From positions 39,446,718-39,510,717 of the forward strand of contig CM039133.1 of assembly GCA_022036555.1 (NCBI GenBank): 64,000 nt of DNA, in the 5' to 3' direction. Below the pieces are notes generated by a model. That model was not told the DNA's origin. It made no database searches and saw only the letters and a program-made list of their open reading frames with translations. This DNA comes from Microstegium vimineum (taxonomy: Eukaryota; Streptophyta; Magnoliopsida; Poales; Poaceae). The position numbers and the translations under genes are program-made. Shown here piece after piece: positions 33,497 to 44,813 of the stretch (positions are counted from its first letter, which is position 1; every line of letters starts with the position of its first letter).

Positions 33497-34489
33497 CTAG
33501 GGCTTGTGCAGGATGCCCCTGGCGTACACGGCGGCCCCCACGAGGGTGGTGATCTCGTCGGCGACGTCCGTGACGTTGCACTGGTTCCCCTGGAACGTGT
33601 CCGCCACCGCCGTTGGCCTCGCCGCTGCAACGCAGTCCAGCAGGCTCTGGTTGCACAATAAGTTGAGGTAGTCGTCTGCATATGCATGTGTTGTTCCATA
33701 TATGCAAGCGCACAAGCAAAGAACACACATCGTGTCAAAGCAGCAGGATGAAAACGAGAAAAACAAGAGATCTTGTACTCGATCGATCGATCTTGAAACA
33801 AATGATCGATGATGAAATGAATGCATAATGCTAGCTGCTTGTGACGGTTCGAATTGTTGCATGCATTATGATCACGTACTGTCGGTGGCCTGCACGCAGG
33901 CGTCGTGGAGCATGCAGCAGGCGTCCATGGCGTCGCAGGGGACCTCGCCGGGGCACCCCGTGTAGGACACGCCGCAGTACTTGCCGTAGCGCATCAGCGG
34001 CGCTGCATGCTCATCGATGTCGTCGTCGATTGCAGGAACAAACAGTCAGTGTCAGCTGCATTGGTAACTTATATATTTCACACACGCAAGTACATACTGA
34101 TAACGCATGCATATGCAGACATACGTACCCGTGCAGTGCTGGGACTCGCACTGTCGGCTGCAGTCCTCCTGCGGATGCATACAACTGCAATGAGTATGTA
34201 TGTATGTATGTATGTATGTATGTATGTATGTATGTATGTATCTCTACGCGTCCATACATGTTTGAAGCTTGATGGACTGAAATCAAGGTATGCATGGGTC
34301 AGACCAATATAATACCGAGTCGTCGCCGCTGCCACCGAAGATGCTGCCGACGGCGGTGGGCGAGTGGCTGCTGGCGACGGCGAGGAGCAGGAGGAGAAGA
34401 GGAGGAAGAAGACGACGACGATGACTACACCGCTGTTGCAAGGGAGGATAACGACGGCCGGCGGCGAGCTCCCTTCTTCTTCCGTCCAT
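33497..34489 (-). CDS. Secretory phospholipase A2 (plant sPLA2)
   Basis: Four exons on the minus strand: 34316-34489, 34129-34168, 33880-34002 and 33497-33675, joined by GT-AG introns, give 171 residues. The enzyme hydrolyses the sn-2 ester of phospholipids, releasing a fatty acid and a lysophospholipid, in the secretory pathway or apoplast. Residues about 27-45 form a Leu-rich signal peptide. The calcium loop YGKYCG...YTGCPGE spans about 77-91, and the active-site pair is H104-D105 in DACCMLHD. The mature part has the 12 conserved cysteines of the plant family, first in EDCSRQCES and last in GNQCNVTD. There is no KDEL-type retention tail (it ends LHKP). No frame breaks, so it is probably functional. 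The start at 34489 gives a proper signal peptide; an upstream ATG at 34567 would put a non-signal-like extension in front. Confidence 0.92.
34192..34243. repeat. (GTAT)n microsatellite in PLA2 intron 1
   Basis: About twelve copies of a 4-bp unit, pure apart from the edges. It lies inside the 147-bp intron between PLA2 exons 1 and 2, just upstream of the exon 2 acceptor at 34169. Confidence 0.95.
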
Positions 34490-34611
34490 TATTCGTCGTT
34501 GATGATTTGGAGAAGGGATTACTGTGGGTGCTGCTGAATGGATCAGGCTCATCACTACTTGCTGCATTCGGCGCGTGGTTTCGATCTTGCAGCAGGCTTA
34601 ATCTACTGAAT

Positions 34612-34630
34612 CAGAGGTATATATGAATAT
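34612..34630 (-). promoter_or_regulatory. Possible TATA box of the PLA2 gene
   Basis: On the minus strand a TATATAC-type box lies about 125-135 bp upstream of the PLA2 start codon. Its position suits a plant promoter; no other evidence. Confidence 0.4.
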
Positions 34631-34800
34631 GAATATGCGAAGTTTGGTGGCTTGGTTGGGAAAAATGCAGCGTTCGAAGTAGTCCACCAATTGCTTAATT
34701 CGCACAAACTGATGGATGGACCATGGACGATATATATGGCGATGACTCGACGGAGAACCTCACCGAACTAACAATACTTTGTTGCTTTTTGTTTCTATCT

Positions 34801-35190
34801 ATCTACTCATCGTGAGTTTAACCATATATAGTCGATTACGTTAAGTAACAGTACTTCAACTGTCTCGTGCTTGAGGCTTGATCCGGAGATGAATTGGCGC
34901 GGCGTGTCAGCATACGCTTCAGAATTTTAGTACGTTTGAGCAAACCTTATCTAAAGAAAAAAGAAAAGAAAAAATCGTTGAAGGAGCAGTACTTCAACTG
35001 TTTCCATCTACTCATCGTGAGTTTAACCATATATAGTCGATTACGTTAAGTAACAGTACTTCAACAGTCCCGTGCTTGAGGCTTGATTATCCGGAGATCA
35101 ATTGGCGCGGCGTGTCAGCATACGCTCCAGAACTTTAGTACGTTTGAACAACCTTATCTAAACAAAAAAGAAAAAAAAATCGATTCCGAT
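34801..35190. repeat. About 205-bp tandem duplication upstream of PLA2
   Basis: Units begin at 34801 and 35006 with ATCTACTCATCGTGAGTTTA and share GTCGATTACGTTAAGTAACA and GGCGCGGCGTGTCAGCATAC. They end in A-rich tracts. Differences between units are few. Neither unit holds a gene. They sit about 300-700 bp upstream of the PLA2 start. Confidence 0.9.
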
Positions 35191-35700
35191 CTATGTTAGC
35201 TCAACTGCAAGAGCTAGAGCGGACTCAGGGTGGTTGTCCGCCCGGTGATGGGCGATCTATCAGAGTCTAAATCTGATCCCCACGTGACCACGCCGGCTGC
35301 TTTGTTGCTCTTTGTGAGCCTATACAATGCCTCGGTTCATGTCCTTGTCTAATTGCCGTTTTCTGTGGGGACTGATGATTACGGCCAAGTTTGGGTCAGT
35401 AATTGGGCCATTCCATTGGCAGCCAACCAAAAAAGCTTTTGCTAAACAACTCTTTATTTAGGCTACCCTACCGAAGTTTTAGCACGCACAGATCTGGACC
35501 GTAACCCCAAAGTGGGCTACAAAGTTTTCTGGGCTGGGCCATTAATTTTTAACCTTTCTAAATAGAAATTCAATGGGCCTTTGAGCACTCCTAAAGCTGT
35601 ATCAAAACAGAAGTGCTTCTCGTGAGGAGCTTATCAAACCTGTCAAAAAAACCTGAAAAAGGATCCTGCTAGCCCCCGAGCCCAGTAGCAGCTTTCCTGA
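35191..35700. other. Intergenic sequence, nothing recognised
   Basis: No convincing reading frame, repeat end or RNA gene between the tandem duplication and the TIR element. Confidence 0.6.
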
Positions 35701-36622
35701 GAGCATCTCCAGCAATAGCCCCCAAAACAAGGCTCCTACTTTTCATTTGGGTGATCACCCCCATTTTTGTTGGTCCAACATTTTGTTTCAACTCCAGCAG
35801 CAGCACCCAAACAAAGGCCCCCAAATCCATATGAACAGACAATGACATGCAAGACCCACTCGTCATTCGGCCAAACCATTCTTGTCTCCTTCATCGTATG
35901 CCAGGACACACGGGGACGAGAGCACGCACAACACGGGATATCAGGGCTAGTGGGGAGGAGGGGAGCCGTGTGCACGAGGCGGAGCAGGGCCAGCGGCCCA
36001 CGGAGGAGCCACCAGGAAGGGAGATCCACAGGGAGGGAGACACCACGGGGAGGGGAGGGCGGTGTGCAGCAGCCCGCACGACGGAGCAGGAGCAGTAGCC
36101 CACGCGGCGGTGTGCGCGTGAGGCTTGGTCGGGCGGCGAGGTGCGCTCGCGCTCGCTCTCCACCACACGCCGGAGGTAGGGAGCGCCTCCTCCTCCTCCC
36201 ACTCCATGTCCTCCCAACGAAGCAAATCCAGATCTTTTTTTTCGATTCGAAGCAAATCCAGATCTAGATGCGGAGAGCAGGGTGGTGTGACAGAGACTGG
36301 CGGCCGGAGGAGAGAAAGGGGCCGCCGGAGGGAGCAGGGCAGCCGCGCCGGTTCGAGGAGGGAGAAGGGCTGGAGTAGCTGGAGGGAGGGGAGAGGTCGC
36401 TCGAGGAACGAGGAAGGGTCAGTCGTCGCGCGGGGAGGAAAACTACCGAAACGGCCTTTTGGGTGCTCGGTGGTGACCCCCGGGAATGGGGTCTCGCCAT
36501 GGGATTTGGGTGCCCACCTAAATTTGGGGTCCCAAGTAGAGGCCCTGCTGAAGCATGTTTTTTGCTCTGAGCCCCCATATTTAACTATGGGGGCTCAAGT
36601 AGGGGCTCTGCTGGAGATGCTC
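35701..36622. mobile_element. TIR DNA transposon, possibly PIF/Harbinger-like (922 bp, TSD TGA)
   Basis: The left end GAGCATCTCCAGCA is perfectly mirrored at the right end (TGCTGGAGATGCTC). TGA flanks both sides (35698-35700 and 36623-36625). Looser inverted similarity continues inward, with CCCCAAA-type words on the left and GGGGCTC-type words on the right. A 3-bp duplication would fit Harbinger, although TWA is usual, so the superfamily is uncertain. The middle (35900-36440) is GC-rich and gene-like in composition but has no recognisable product and no transposase. Confidence 0.7.
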
Positions 36623-36625
36623 TGA

Positions 36626-37352
36626 GACAACCACCTGACCCCAAAAAAAATTTCCTTCTCATGCATAGTGAATTGTTTTGGACTGTTTCTGAGTGGGCCT
36701 TTCTTTTCCAGAGCAAGCGCTGGTAATTTCCACTTCGACCCAAAATGCACGAAATCCAAATTTGCTGATATTATCACATGTTCCATGTTTTTTCATGTAA
36801 AAAAGTCATAGCTCATAAACCAACTATCTTAATTAAAATCATAATTATGCCAGCATATTTCTTTTAATAAACTCTTTAAAAGAGGACACAACATGAATAC
36901 ATTTTAATAAACTTTTTATAAACATTTATCTCATGATGACAAAATATTTTTTTATTGAGTACAGCGGTCCATGATAAAATGTTTCATCACTATAAACACA
37001 AATGTCCCATCTTCATGATACAAATGTTATAAGTTAAGAGGAACAATATTTCAGATTTAGGGTCAAAAAATCTAGATTCATATGAATGACATTATAATAT
37101 ATGGAAAATAGAGAAAAATGAATGAGAAAAGTATGAAATATATAGAAATAGATAAATAACATAGCATAATAAAAATAGGAAAATAATAAAAGTAGAACAA
37201 GATATAAGGGAAACATAGATATAATAGAAAGGAAAAAATGCTGAAAAAACATTTAAGTCAGAGTTTGGCAAGCGAGAACTAAGTAAAAAGAGGAAAATCA
37301 ACACAACATCACATCGATACTACTTGAACATTATAAAACATATCAAATTATG
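36626..37352. other. AT-rich intergenic sequence
   Basis: No recognised gene or repeat end. Phe/Tyr-rich short frames near 37034-37304 are a product of the A/T-rich composition. Confidence 0.6.
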
Positions 37353-40300
37353 TGAAAGGTTCTAAATGGTTAGAGGGGGCGAATAGCCCATAAAAATTTC
37401 TATAAAAACACTTAACCAAAGATGTAACACCCCAGGTGTTAATTTCTAGTTTATGATAATATGTCTTAATTTAAACTTCGTTTAATAATTTAAATCCTTG
37501 TTTTGGAAGATTTTCAAGTTCTTATGAAAAATTTGGTTTCTCAATATATTTCTAAGTCTGAAAAACAGCATTGCGTTGCCTTCTTGTGATGATTTTCTTG
37601 TGCAATTTAATGTGGTAACTCTTTTAGATTCTTTTATATAATTGAAGTATTATTCATGATAGAAACAATGAAACAAGTTTCACCGATTTTTAAACTCATT
37701 TGGATCTTTAAATTTGATTTCAAAAACAGCAAAAATTAACTTTTTCTGGGGTTTTGTTGGATTCCGAATTTTTAGCTTTAAATACCAAACTTTGGGTGTT
37801 AATATTTATCTAACCTTTTTGAATCTGTCAAACTCATTTATACCATGTTGTTCTACTTTGTTGCTCTACATGATGGTGCCTTCGGTTGTTCAAATTGAGT
37901 TTTAGTTTATTTTTAAAAGGGTTTTAAAGTGATTGGCAATCTTGTAATTATTTCTAAAATTTTGGACAAATTCTTGGGCTGGGCCGGCCTCTTGCCAGCA
38001 CACGCATCGTGTGTCCTCTCTTCATCGCCGGTGCTCGCTCCTCTCGATGCGTGCCCCTTGCGGTGGCAAGGGCAGGGGCGGCTCTCTCCTCTGCCGGCTC
38101 CCTCTCCCATTCACTCTCCTCCCATTCCATCGCCCCCTCAGCTCCCTCTCCCTCCTCTATTCCCTCCCTCCCTCTCGACAACTCTCGGCAAGGGTCGACG
38201 CCGAGAGTCTGCAGCGGCTCCTCTGCCCGACCCCGTCCTCCATCGGCCTCCCTCCCTCCTTCCTGCTACTATGACAATCCTCCTCCTCCCTTCCTGTTGA
38301 TTGATTTTACTTCCTCCCTTCTTCCTTTGGATGTCTCCATTGATTTGAATTGATCATAAAAACCACGCTCTAATCCATCTTCCCATGAAAAATCTTCGGC
38401 AAATCAAGAACATGAGTATGATTTGGTAAAGGAAGCTTTTTGGTGGATTTTTATGCATATATTTCATGACTCATGAATTTACATATAGGGGCTTATTTGA
38501 TTTCATGAAAAGTTGGGATTCCTGTTGCAAAAGTTAAATCCCGTAATTATTTTCTCATGATTTTGGTGATCTTTAAACATTCATGTAAAATCGTAAAAAA
38601 ATCATAAAAATGTGATTTTGGACTTTTTGGATTCCTTACGAGATCGTCTATGCAGTAGATCTATCTTTTGGCATGGTTTAGTTCATTAATTTTTGCTGTA
38701 AAAATCATTTTGTGCATGCATGTCAATTTTGTTAAGATGTTTTTGTCTTTTTCATATCCACTGTTATGTTCATCAAATAATTCTGAAATTTTTATGGGAT
38801 GTTTACAAGTTTATTCTTGATGTCTGGTTAAAATTTTATTATTTTAGAATTTATGGTTGTTGAGTTATAAAAATGACAAAATGACTGTGTCTCTGTTTAA
38901 GACTGCGGCTGTGATGTTTGTAAGCAATTTATTTCATTGTCAATATGATGTTTTCTGTGGCTGAGTTAAATACCAAAGTGCTAGATAATTTTACGATCTA
39001 TCTTGTGTCAAAATTTCATGATTTTACAGCTGATAGTTTAGGAGTAATCTATTTTACAAGTTGAATGTAGTTCCTGTTCACTTTCTGGACAGAGCTGATA
39101 TGAATGAGTTGTTTGAGCAATGTACATATAGATTCATGCTTTGTCACTGTGGAAACAATTGAAGTATATTTCTTAAGATTTCCAATAAGTTAAGATTCAT
39201 ATTTTTATGTGGTCTATATCTCAGGTTATAGCTGTTTAAAGTTGAGTGCAGAATCTGCCTTGGTGTTTAAGTTGATTGCAATAGAGCTTTTGTCTTTTTC
39301 ATAGAGGTTTCTATACTTGCTCAAATGACATGAAATTTATGCAGTAGAGTAATGAAAGCATATGTATGCCTCTGTAATTTTGTTAGAATTTATTATGCAA
39401 GTTTGATATGTGTTCATATTTACACCTATTTATCTAAATAAATTAAGAAAGTGTATGCAAAGAATTTACTTACTGGTGGATACTATGTTTTCTACTGTTC
39501 ATTAGTCATGTGTGACATGTTAGTAAAGTTAGTTTTGTCCAATTATGTGTTTGCACCATAAGTTAATTTTATTTATTGCAATTATGAGGTTCTGGACAAT
39601 TTTGGGGGCAATGTAAATTACCCCATGTTAATGATGTTCTCTGAGAATCTAGTGTATACCAAAGTTATAGATAACTCATGTATCTAGCTGGTGTTAAAAT
39701 TTGGTGACATTTGGTCAAGTAGATTATGATTTATGCATGTTGCAAGTTGGTGATCTGAAATGACTGCTCTCTGTTTTTCAGGAACAGATTCTGTAACTTT
39801 GTAATTTCGACTTAATTAACTTGTGAATCATGTTGTGATGGTATTAGATGAAATGTAGATAATTTCATAATATTTCCAGAATGTCTTCTTGCAAGTGATT
39901 TGGATTTGTAAAACTCTAGATATGATTAAAATGGTGATTGTTGTCTTTCTGTCCAAAACTATATGCGTGGGTTAATTGTTTAATTCTATCTTGGTTGTTT
40001 AAAGCTAATGTTTACCTCTTGGTTAATGAATACTTGGCAAGTATTAACTTAAGTTTAATTGTGTGTTATACTTGAGGTTCTTTTTTTATCCAAATACTAT
40101 ACTTGGTAAGGTTAGTTAACCATCTATGAATGGCTATGCATTTTATAATCTTATGATGCCTTGAGTGTTGTAATCTGTATTTGCTCGACTAAACTCATTA
40201 GTTAATCTTGATTGCTTTATACTAGACATGTTTTGAATTAAGTTATCTTATGTGTCATGTTTGAAGTACTTAACATGTCCAACCTTTATGCTTAATAGTG

Positions 40301-40851
40301 TTACTTAATTAACTAAAAGTATCTAAGTCTTGTATCACCTCTTGTTCTCTTGACATGATTGGTTTGTAATGCAACTTTGTGTTATCAATTCCTTGCATTT
40401 ATACATTTGCATCTTTGCATCTCATTAAGGAACGATAGATCCGTATGTGTTGGATAATATCGAACCCAAAGACGGTGATTGGTGGATTTAATCAAAGATG
40501 TATTGATGAATGAATCCAAAATATGGATAATCTCGGTTTTCTTATGTCAATCAATGATACTTGCCAAGCAAGTATCATCTAACAAACACTGACCAGTGTT
40601 CTTATCCAGGCAAGCCCCGGTGCATTTAACCCCTCCTTGTATTTAAGAGATTTTATTTAAATACACTTATGGTTATCTATTCCATGGTTGCTATTCAGTT
40701 TAAATTCCTATTTGATGCATGGACTTACCTTGAATTACTTACTTTCTATACCTTGATACCGTTTTTAAAAATACGAATGATACTTTATGCTACTTAGCAA
40801 TGCTTAGACCGATAGAGTCAGATGATTTCCTGTCATCTGCGAGAATAGGTG

Positions 40852-42050
40852 TGTCGGAGATCTAATTTAATGATAAATCTTCAAAAACAAATCAACAAAC
40901 CAAAAGCCCAACGACGGTCATCTAGTAAAAGATAAGAGGCCCATCAGGGACAAATCACCACAGGCCCACGAAGAGGAGGGATGTAACTCATAGAATCTCG
41001 CCGGCCTGGGTAAGCAGACGTGCCCCCGGGCAGACGTGTTCTCCGCCTCGCCCGACGCGGGGAGCGACACGGCTCCTCAGCCTATGGAAGACGTGAAGAA
41101 CGTCATCGGTAGGGAAAAGACTTATCTGCCCCCATCTAGAAGGTGGCAACCGCCACCCTTCGGTTGCTGACGGTGCAAACGACAATAAGAACAGAGGTAC
41201 ACCACCCTGAGGGATCGTACACCCTGTGTAGGCCAGGGCTCAGGATAACACCCTAGATCCTACCTAAAGGGAGACACGTCGAGTCCTTCAGTCAAGGATG
41301 GGACGGAACCAGACTCCTGAACAGGTGGGACCCATGCTTCCCACGGAGCAACGACCGCTTCCCGCGCATCCGGGCCCCTACAGGAACCCTTCAAAACGTA
41401 GGGCCCACCAGTTAACGAAATCCATTAGCCCGGAGTGGAGGAATCTGTCGTATACAAAAAGAACCATAAGACGGTACAACTCTGTACTTGCCAACGGTAC
41501 AACAAACTCCATACCTCTACTACGCTATGGGTCCAACTGGAACCCCCCTATTCTCCGGAGGTGCGACGAGGGGTCGACACAATTCCCCTCCTCCGACTAA
41601 GTACGAAGGCAATAGGAATATAGTATTGTGAGTGTCCAACATCCTTCCTGAAGAAGGAAAGGATAAGGCACAACATCCTATGTAGATACTTCTCAATGCA
41701 CGCTTGTAACTCCCCTGCTCCCCTTGCTACTATAAAAGGGGGACAGGGGGGACGAAGAAGAACAACGAACACAGACTCGACTCTTGGACCTCAAGAGAAA
41801 GAGAGTATCACACACAGCTAGCCGATAGCTCACTCACTCCTCAAATCAAACAGAGACCTGGGGGCCATACCCCCTCTCTCGACCCAGCTTGTAAACCCCC
41901 TCGCAAGCAGAGATAAGGAACACGAGCAGCTCCACACTAGACGTAGGGATTTCTTGCCCGAACCAGTATAATCATCTTGTCTCTTTATCTCACCATTCGG
42001 AACCCGACACGTGTACAAATTTACTCGTTGGTAGTTTCTAAACACCGACA
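40852..42050 (+). repeat. 5' LTR of the Tat element
   Basis: 1,199 bp, TGTCGGAGATC...ACACCGACA. It contains TATAAAA at 41731-41737 in the context CTACTATAAAAGG, a clear core promoter. Confidence 0.92.
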
Positions 42051-42068
42051 GTTGGCGCGCCAGGTAGG
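42051..42068 (+). other. Primer-binding site of the Tat element
   Basis: GTTGGCGCGCCAGGTAGG directly after the LTR, as in Tat/Athila-type Gypsy elements, which use a tRNA other than initiator Met. Confidence 0.75.
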
Positions 42069-42104
42069 AGGCATCACGTGTCGCGACGCCATTAGTGGTT
42101 CTGA

Positions 42105-44516
42105 ATGGCCACCTTCAACTCCGGCAACCCCGGGCTCTCCTTCATCCGCTTCGGGAGCCTGGAGTTCGCTTTCTCCCCAGACGGAACCATCACCCGCATG
42201 CTGTCCTCGCCGGACCAGGCCGTCGACGCCCTGGCACGATCGAACGAGGACCACCCTGCTCCCCGCAGGGATGCACCGGCAGAGGACCTGGGGCCACGAG
42301 GCCCTGGATCTAACCTCACTAGACTTGGGGAAGAAACCCTCTAGAACAATGATAGAGGACTCCACCCGCTCAAAGCATTCATGCGCAGCGTGGGGGACTC
42401 TGACGACGATAGTTGCGAAATCAGTCACACGGCCGAGCATGCCGTGTTGCGTTTCATGTGCTTCTAGTACGACTATCTCTTGCACTCGAACCCCAGCTCC
42501 GACGGCGACGAGGCACCTCTGAGCGACACCTGTCGTGGTGCCGTTACCTCAACGGAAGGAGTCCGCCAGGGCGCCGAGGGACGCGTCGACGACTTCCTCC
42601 TCAGCTCCGATGCAGAGAAGAAGCCTGCCGACGGGCAAGCAGCGTACTACGCCTCGGACGAGCCTTCCTTCGAGGGCAGCGACCGCTCGCTCCTCCGCAG
42701 GACCAGGTCACGACAGCGCGTCGAAGGCCGAAAGGCTCCACGACCCTCGCCGGTCCGTGCGCAGAAGCAGGCGCTCACCTACCTCGACGCCGCCATCCAA
42801 ATCAAGGGGGGTGCACCGATAGAAGAAGGCATCTCTATAACATACCCGTTCCACCTCATCAGCGCCGCTTCCATCCTCGAGCGGCTCATCGCTCTGAAGA
42901 TGACCGACATCCCCGACGACGAATTCGTGGGAACCATCGAATCCTTTTATGACCTCCTGTCCGAGGACGACTTGGCCCTCTCCGACACGGGCAATACGGA
43001 GACCGGGGACACCACTCCCGGGGTCGACGAGGCCCTCTCACGAGAATGTTTTGTGTGCGACAGAAAAGAGGCTCCCGAGGAGGCTACGTGCGACCTCGAG
43101 GAGGATGACAACGAAACCTCCTTCGAAAGCCAACAGGCCCTCGCGCCGCCACATACCGGCCTCATGCAAGCCCAGCAAAATGAGCTCGACGACGCTCGTC
43201 ACCAGATTTACGGCGAGTGCGCCTCCCTCAAACAGCGGCTGCCTCCACGATCAGCGGCTAACCTCCGAGCCCGATCTCGGGATACGCAATGCCGCATAGT
43301 CAGAAATGACACGTCTCCCCTAGCTTCTCCAAGGGCGCAACAGAGCATAGTTGTCGCTCCCGTACTCCTGAGGCGGTCTTCCAAGGCCACCGCGCCCAAG
43401 GAAGGGACGTCGGGGAGAAGACTGCACACCCTGCCAGACCAGGCGTCGACCAGGCAGTCGGAGTACCAAGCGCGACAAAGGGGGAAACCTTCCCCAGTGC
43501 ACGAAATGCGCCACTCCTCGAAAACTCTACCCGACTAAGTCCAAGACGGGTCCCAGTTAGGCGTCATTCTGGTGGCGAAGCATGCCTTCTGGGATACGGT
43601 CGTAGGCGGAACAACGGTGAAAGACAGCGCGTACAACACATGCACGAGGATGGGCGACGCCAGCCTGGCGAGAACCAAGGTTCAAACCTGGATCCCACCG
43701 GGCCGCGTTGCTGCTCTCCATGTATACGCGCTGCACGGATCACGACACGATTCTGGCCACCGACCTACCTCCGGAAATACATTGGGCTCTTTGACCCCGG
43801 ATTCTGGCTGGAGGATTATCGCTTCGCCTGCAAGGAAGGTGGGGCGGGAGACGAGAACTTTATAATCCGCCACCTGCCGTTTTACCTCTCTGACGCAGCC
43901 CGCGTGTAGTTAGAACACCTCCCGAAGGAAAACATTCAAAACTAGGGAGACCTGAAGGAATCCTTCATCAGGAACATCCAAGGGACTCATGCCCAGCCCG
44001 AACATCCCGAGCATTTCCAAGATTACGAACAGAAACAGGGCCGAACTCATCGTGAGCAAGTCTGTCGTTCTTCCCAACGACGTGACGGACTCCCAGGTCT
44101 GATTGACGGCAACGTCGTCACCATGTTCTTATCAAGAGAGACGTCTTCAACACCAACGGGCCCCCAGGTGCCCTCGACTCATCCGTATGAGAGATGTCAA
44201 GAACGGTGACGGCGCCATCCATCAGTCGCCACGGCAAGGAAGAAAGTCGCGTGGGGGAAACACGGGCAGATTAACGGCCACTTCGAAAAGATGTTGGAAC
44301 GACCCTGTCCGAACCACGTGACCCCTATGAGTCACCCCCTCAAAGACTGCAACCTCATGAAAATATTCCTCAATGGAGGGTTGAAGAGGATAAGGTGGGT
44401 GAAGAAGGGAGGTAACGACGGGAAGAACGCCGGAGAAAATGACGGTGGCCGCGCTTCAGCAAGCAAAGCGTCGACCATCCTCAATGACCCGGACGCGCAC
44501 AACCCCAGAATCCATT
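42105..44516 (+). pseudogene. Degenerate gag of the Tat element
   Basis: The ORF starts at 42105 (MATFNSGNPGLSFIRFGSLE) and stays in one frame to 43538 except for two TAG codons (42342 and 42465). It has an acidic Ser/Asp-rich body. The Retrotrans_gag domain follows in shifted frames: IGLFDPGFWLEDYRFACKEG and ENFIIRHLPFYLSDAARV (about 43780-43909), then LEHLPKENIQN and SFIRNIQGTHAQP with stops. A cysteine/histidine stretch HFEKMLERPCPNHV is near 44280. Gag would form the particle and package RNA. It is inactive here. Confidence 0.8.
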
Positions 44517-44813
44517 AAAGGTTACTCTACAAAGAGGTACACGCGATCATCTCTCTCCCCCCCCCCCCTCGAAAGGTTGGAGTTTATCAATGCCTCTGAG
44601 AGGCGATCGTCTCCATCGTCTCCTTTCTCGAACAATATATGCGAATTAATATTCATGTCGTTAGCATAAAATACCTCGCAAAAGTGTTTGGAAATGGAGA
44701 AAGTATGTCTGGCTCCCTGTGATAAAACTAGGTGATACACATAAAACATGTCCAAGGTTCGTGGCAAACGCTATGACATGGATACAAGCCAGATAAGTGC
44801 GCAAGGGTAACAA

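Noticed and set aside
34011..34335. ORFs with repeated Tyr-Ile-His-Thr or Met-Tyr-Val-Cys
   Set aside because: Translations of the (GTAT)n microsatellite in PLA2 intron 1.
37034..37304. Membrane-protein-like Phe/Tyr/Ile-rich ORFs
   Set aside because: Caused by A/T-rich sequence; no start context, homology or conserved pattern.
37954..38353. Pro/Ser/Leu-rich ORFs at 37929-38353
   Set aside because: Lie in the CT-rich block of the Gypsy solo LTR; several frames are open at once, which indicates composition and not coding.
42021..42485. 154-residue minus-strand ORF in the Tat element
   Set aside because: Opposite-strand shadow of the gag N-terminus, which is the frame with family-like sequence and the expected position after the primer-binding site.
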